Below are positions 63,440-64,000 of a stretch of DNA of 64,000 nucleotides, piece by piece. The notes beneath the pieces were generated by a model. That model worked only from the letters and a program-made list of their open reading frames with translations. It was not told the origin of the DNA and ran no database searches. The stretch is from Chaetorhynchus papuensis (lineage: Eukaryota; Chordata; Aves; Passeriformes; Rhipiduridae). The translations under genes were made by a program, and so were the position numbers. The stretch is taken from positions 2,723,954 through 2,787,953 of the forward strand of contig VWYX01000013.1 of NCBI GenBank assembly GCA_013396525.1, given 5' to 3'. The first letter of the stretch is position 1. Every line of letters starts with the position of its first letter.

Positions 63440-64000
63440 AATGTAGGGAGCTCACAGCTAGCAATGGCACAGCTGAGAGCCTCTGGATAAGAATTCAGGG
63501 GCAAACGAATAATGACGGTATCACTGTGGGTGACTACTATAGCCCTCCTAGCCAGGACGGTGACACTGGCAAATTATTCTTTGAGGAACTAAGGGACAGC
63601 TACTCTTGTCTTTATGGGGGACTTCAACTTGCAAAAATTAACTGTGAGCATCCCTGCTACAGTCTGGGACAGCAAATTCCTAAAAAACCTGGATGACAAC
63701 TTTGTGAAACAGGTTCTATGGGAGCCAACATGGAAAGATGCCCTCCTTGATCTACTGCTTGTCAACAGAGAGGATCTCATAAGTGAAGTGGAGACTGGTG
63801 GCCGTCTTGGCCACAACGACCATGAAGCGATTGAGTTTAAAATCTCTGTTGACAGGAGGAAAAGTGCCAGCAAAACCTCAACTCTGGACATGAGGAGAAC
63901 ATACATCATCAGCCTGCTCAGGGAATTAGTAAGTAGCGTTTTTACAGGTGGTGGGGTCCACCAGTGCTGGTCACATTTTAAACATCACCTCCTAAGGGCA
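63440..64000 (+). pseudogene. CR1-type LINE ORF2 endonuclease domain, frameshifted, runs off the window
   Basis: Plus-strand translation gives LWIRIQGQTNNDGITVGDYY, then FFEELRDSYSCL. A frame change near 63605-63620 follows, then FMGDFN, DDNFVKQVLWEPTWKDALLD, LLLVNREDLISEVETGGRLG and HNDHEAIEFKIS, and near the edge WSHFKHHLLR. These are the ordered blocks of the CR1 apurinic-type endonuclease, including the GDFN metal/DNA-binding motif and a DH near the end. The frameshift means this copy is dead. The reverse transcriptase part would lie to the right of the window. Confidence 0.88.

Noticed and set aside
36000..64000. Search for MTNR1A or FAT1 exons, the expected next genes
   Set aside because: No seven-helix receptor or cadherin-repeat coding sequence is visible. 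They are probably further right.
1..64000. CRISPR arrays, tRNA, rRNA, bacterial operons
   Set aside because: No regularly spaced repeats, cloverleaf-type sequence with A/B boxes or prokaryotic gene arrangement was seen. The window is vertebrate intergenic and intronic DNA.

Overview
The window is vertebrate nuclear DNA, almost certainly from a bird and probably a songbird. Three things point there: spliced exons with GT-AG introns, several 5'-truncated CR1 LINE copies whose ends carry the avian CATAGAATCATAGAATGG-type terminus, and long terminal repeats of the kind common in songbird genomes (ends like TGTCCTCGTTTGGG and GGGTTAAACCACGACA). Base composition is AT-rich and there is one short assembly gap (N, 49189-49226).

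Region 1-8260 holds the only gene I can support: the 3' half of plasma prekallikrein (KLKB1, related to coagulation factor XI) on the + strand. Nine coding exons (2094-2253, 3053-3162, 3250-3409, 3538-3653, 3998-4172, 4547-4722, 5028-5123, 6405-6544, 7890-8057) join in frame. They encode apple domains 3 and 4, the activation cleavage site and a complete trypsin-like protease domain with an intact His/Asp/Ser triad, then a stop and two AATAAA signals. The signal peptide and apple domains 1-2 lie before the window. The upstream intron contains an endogenous-retrovirus LTR (1-555).

From 8.26 kb to the end (about 56 kb) I see no convincing protein-coding gene, tRNA, rRNA or CRISPR array. This is intergenic sequence with scattered repeats: a solo LTR with a 5-bp target duplication (17117-17646), CR1 3' ends (19536-19800, 39370-39640, 43212-43315), a partial LTR (36100-36365), a tandemly duplicated LTR segment (47032-47783), a CTTTTT hexanucleotide tract beside the gap, a CR1 ORF2 (reverse transcriptase end) fragment (50165-50900), a TA-rich palindrome (52106-52166), another LTR (59287-59760), and a CR1 endonuclease-domain fragment that runs off the right edge (63440-64000). 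A GC-richer, repeat-like block of unknown origin lies at 32000-33600.

In mammals F11 follows KLKB1 directly. No second apple or protease exon set appears in the 56 kb downstream here, which fits the view that F11 is a mammal-specific duplicate. I found no evidence of a new biological system. The most informative points are the prekallikrein-like, not FXI-like, residues of the gene and several unusual LTR structures.
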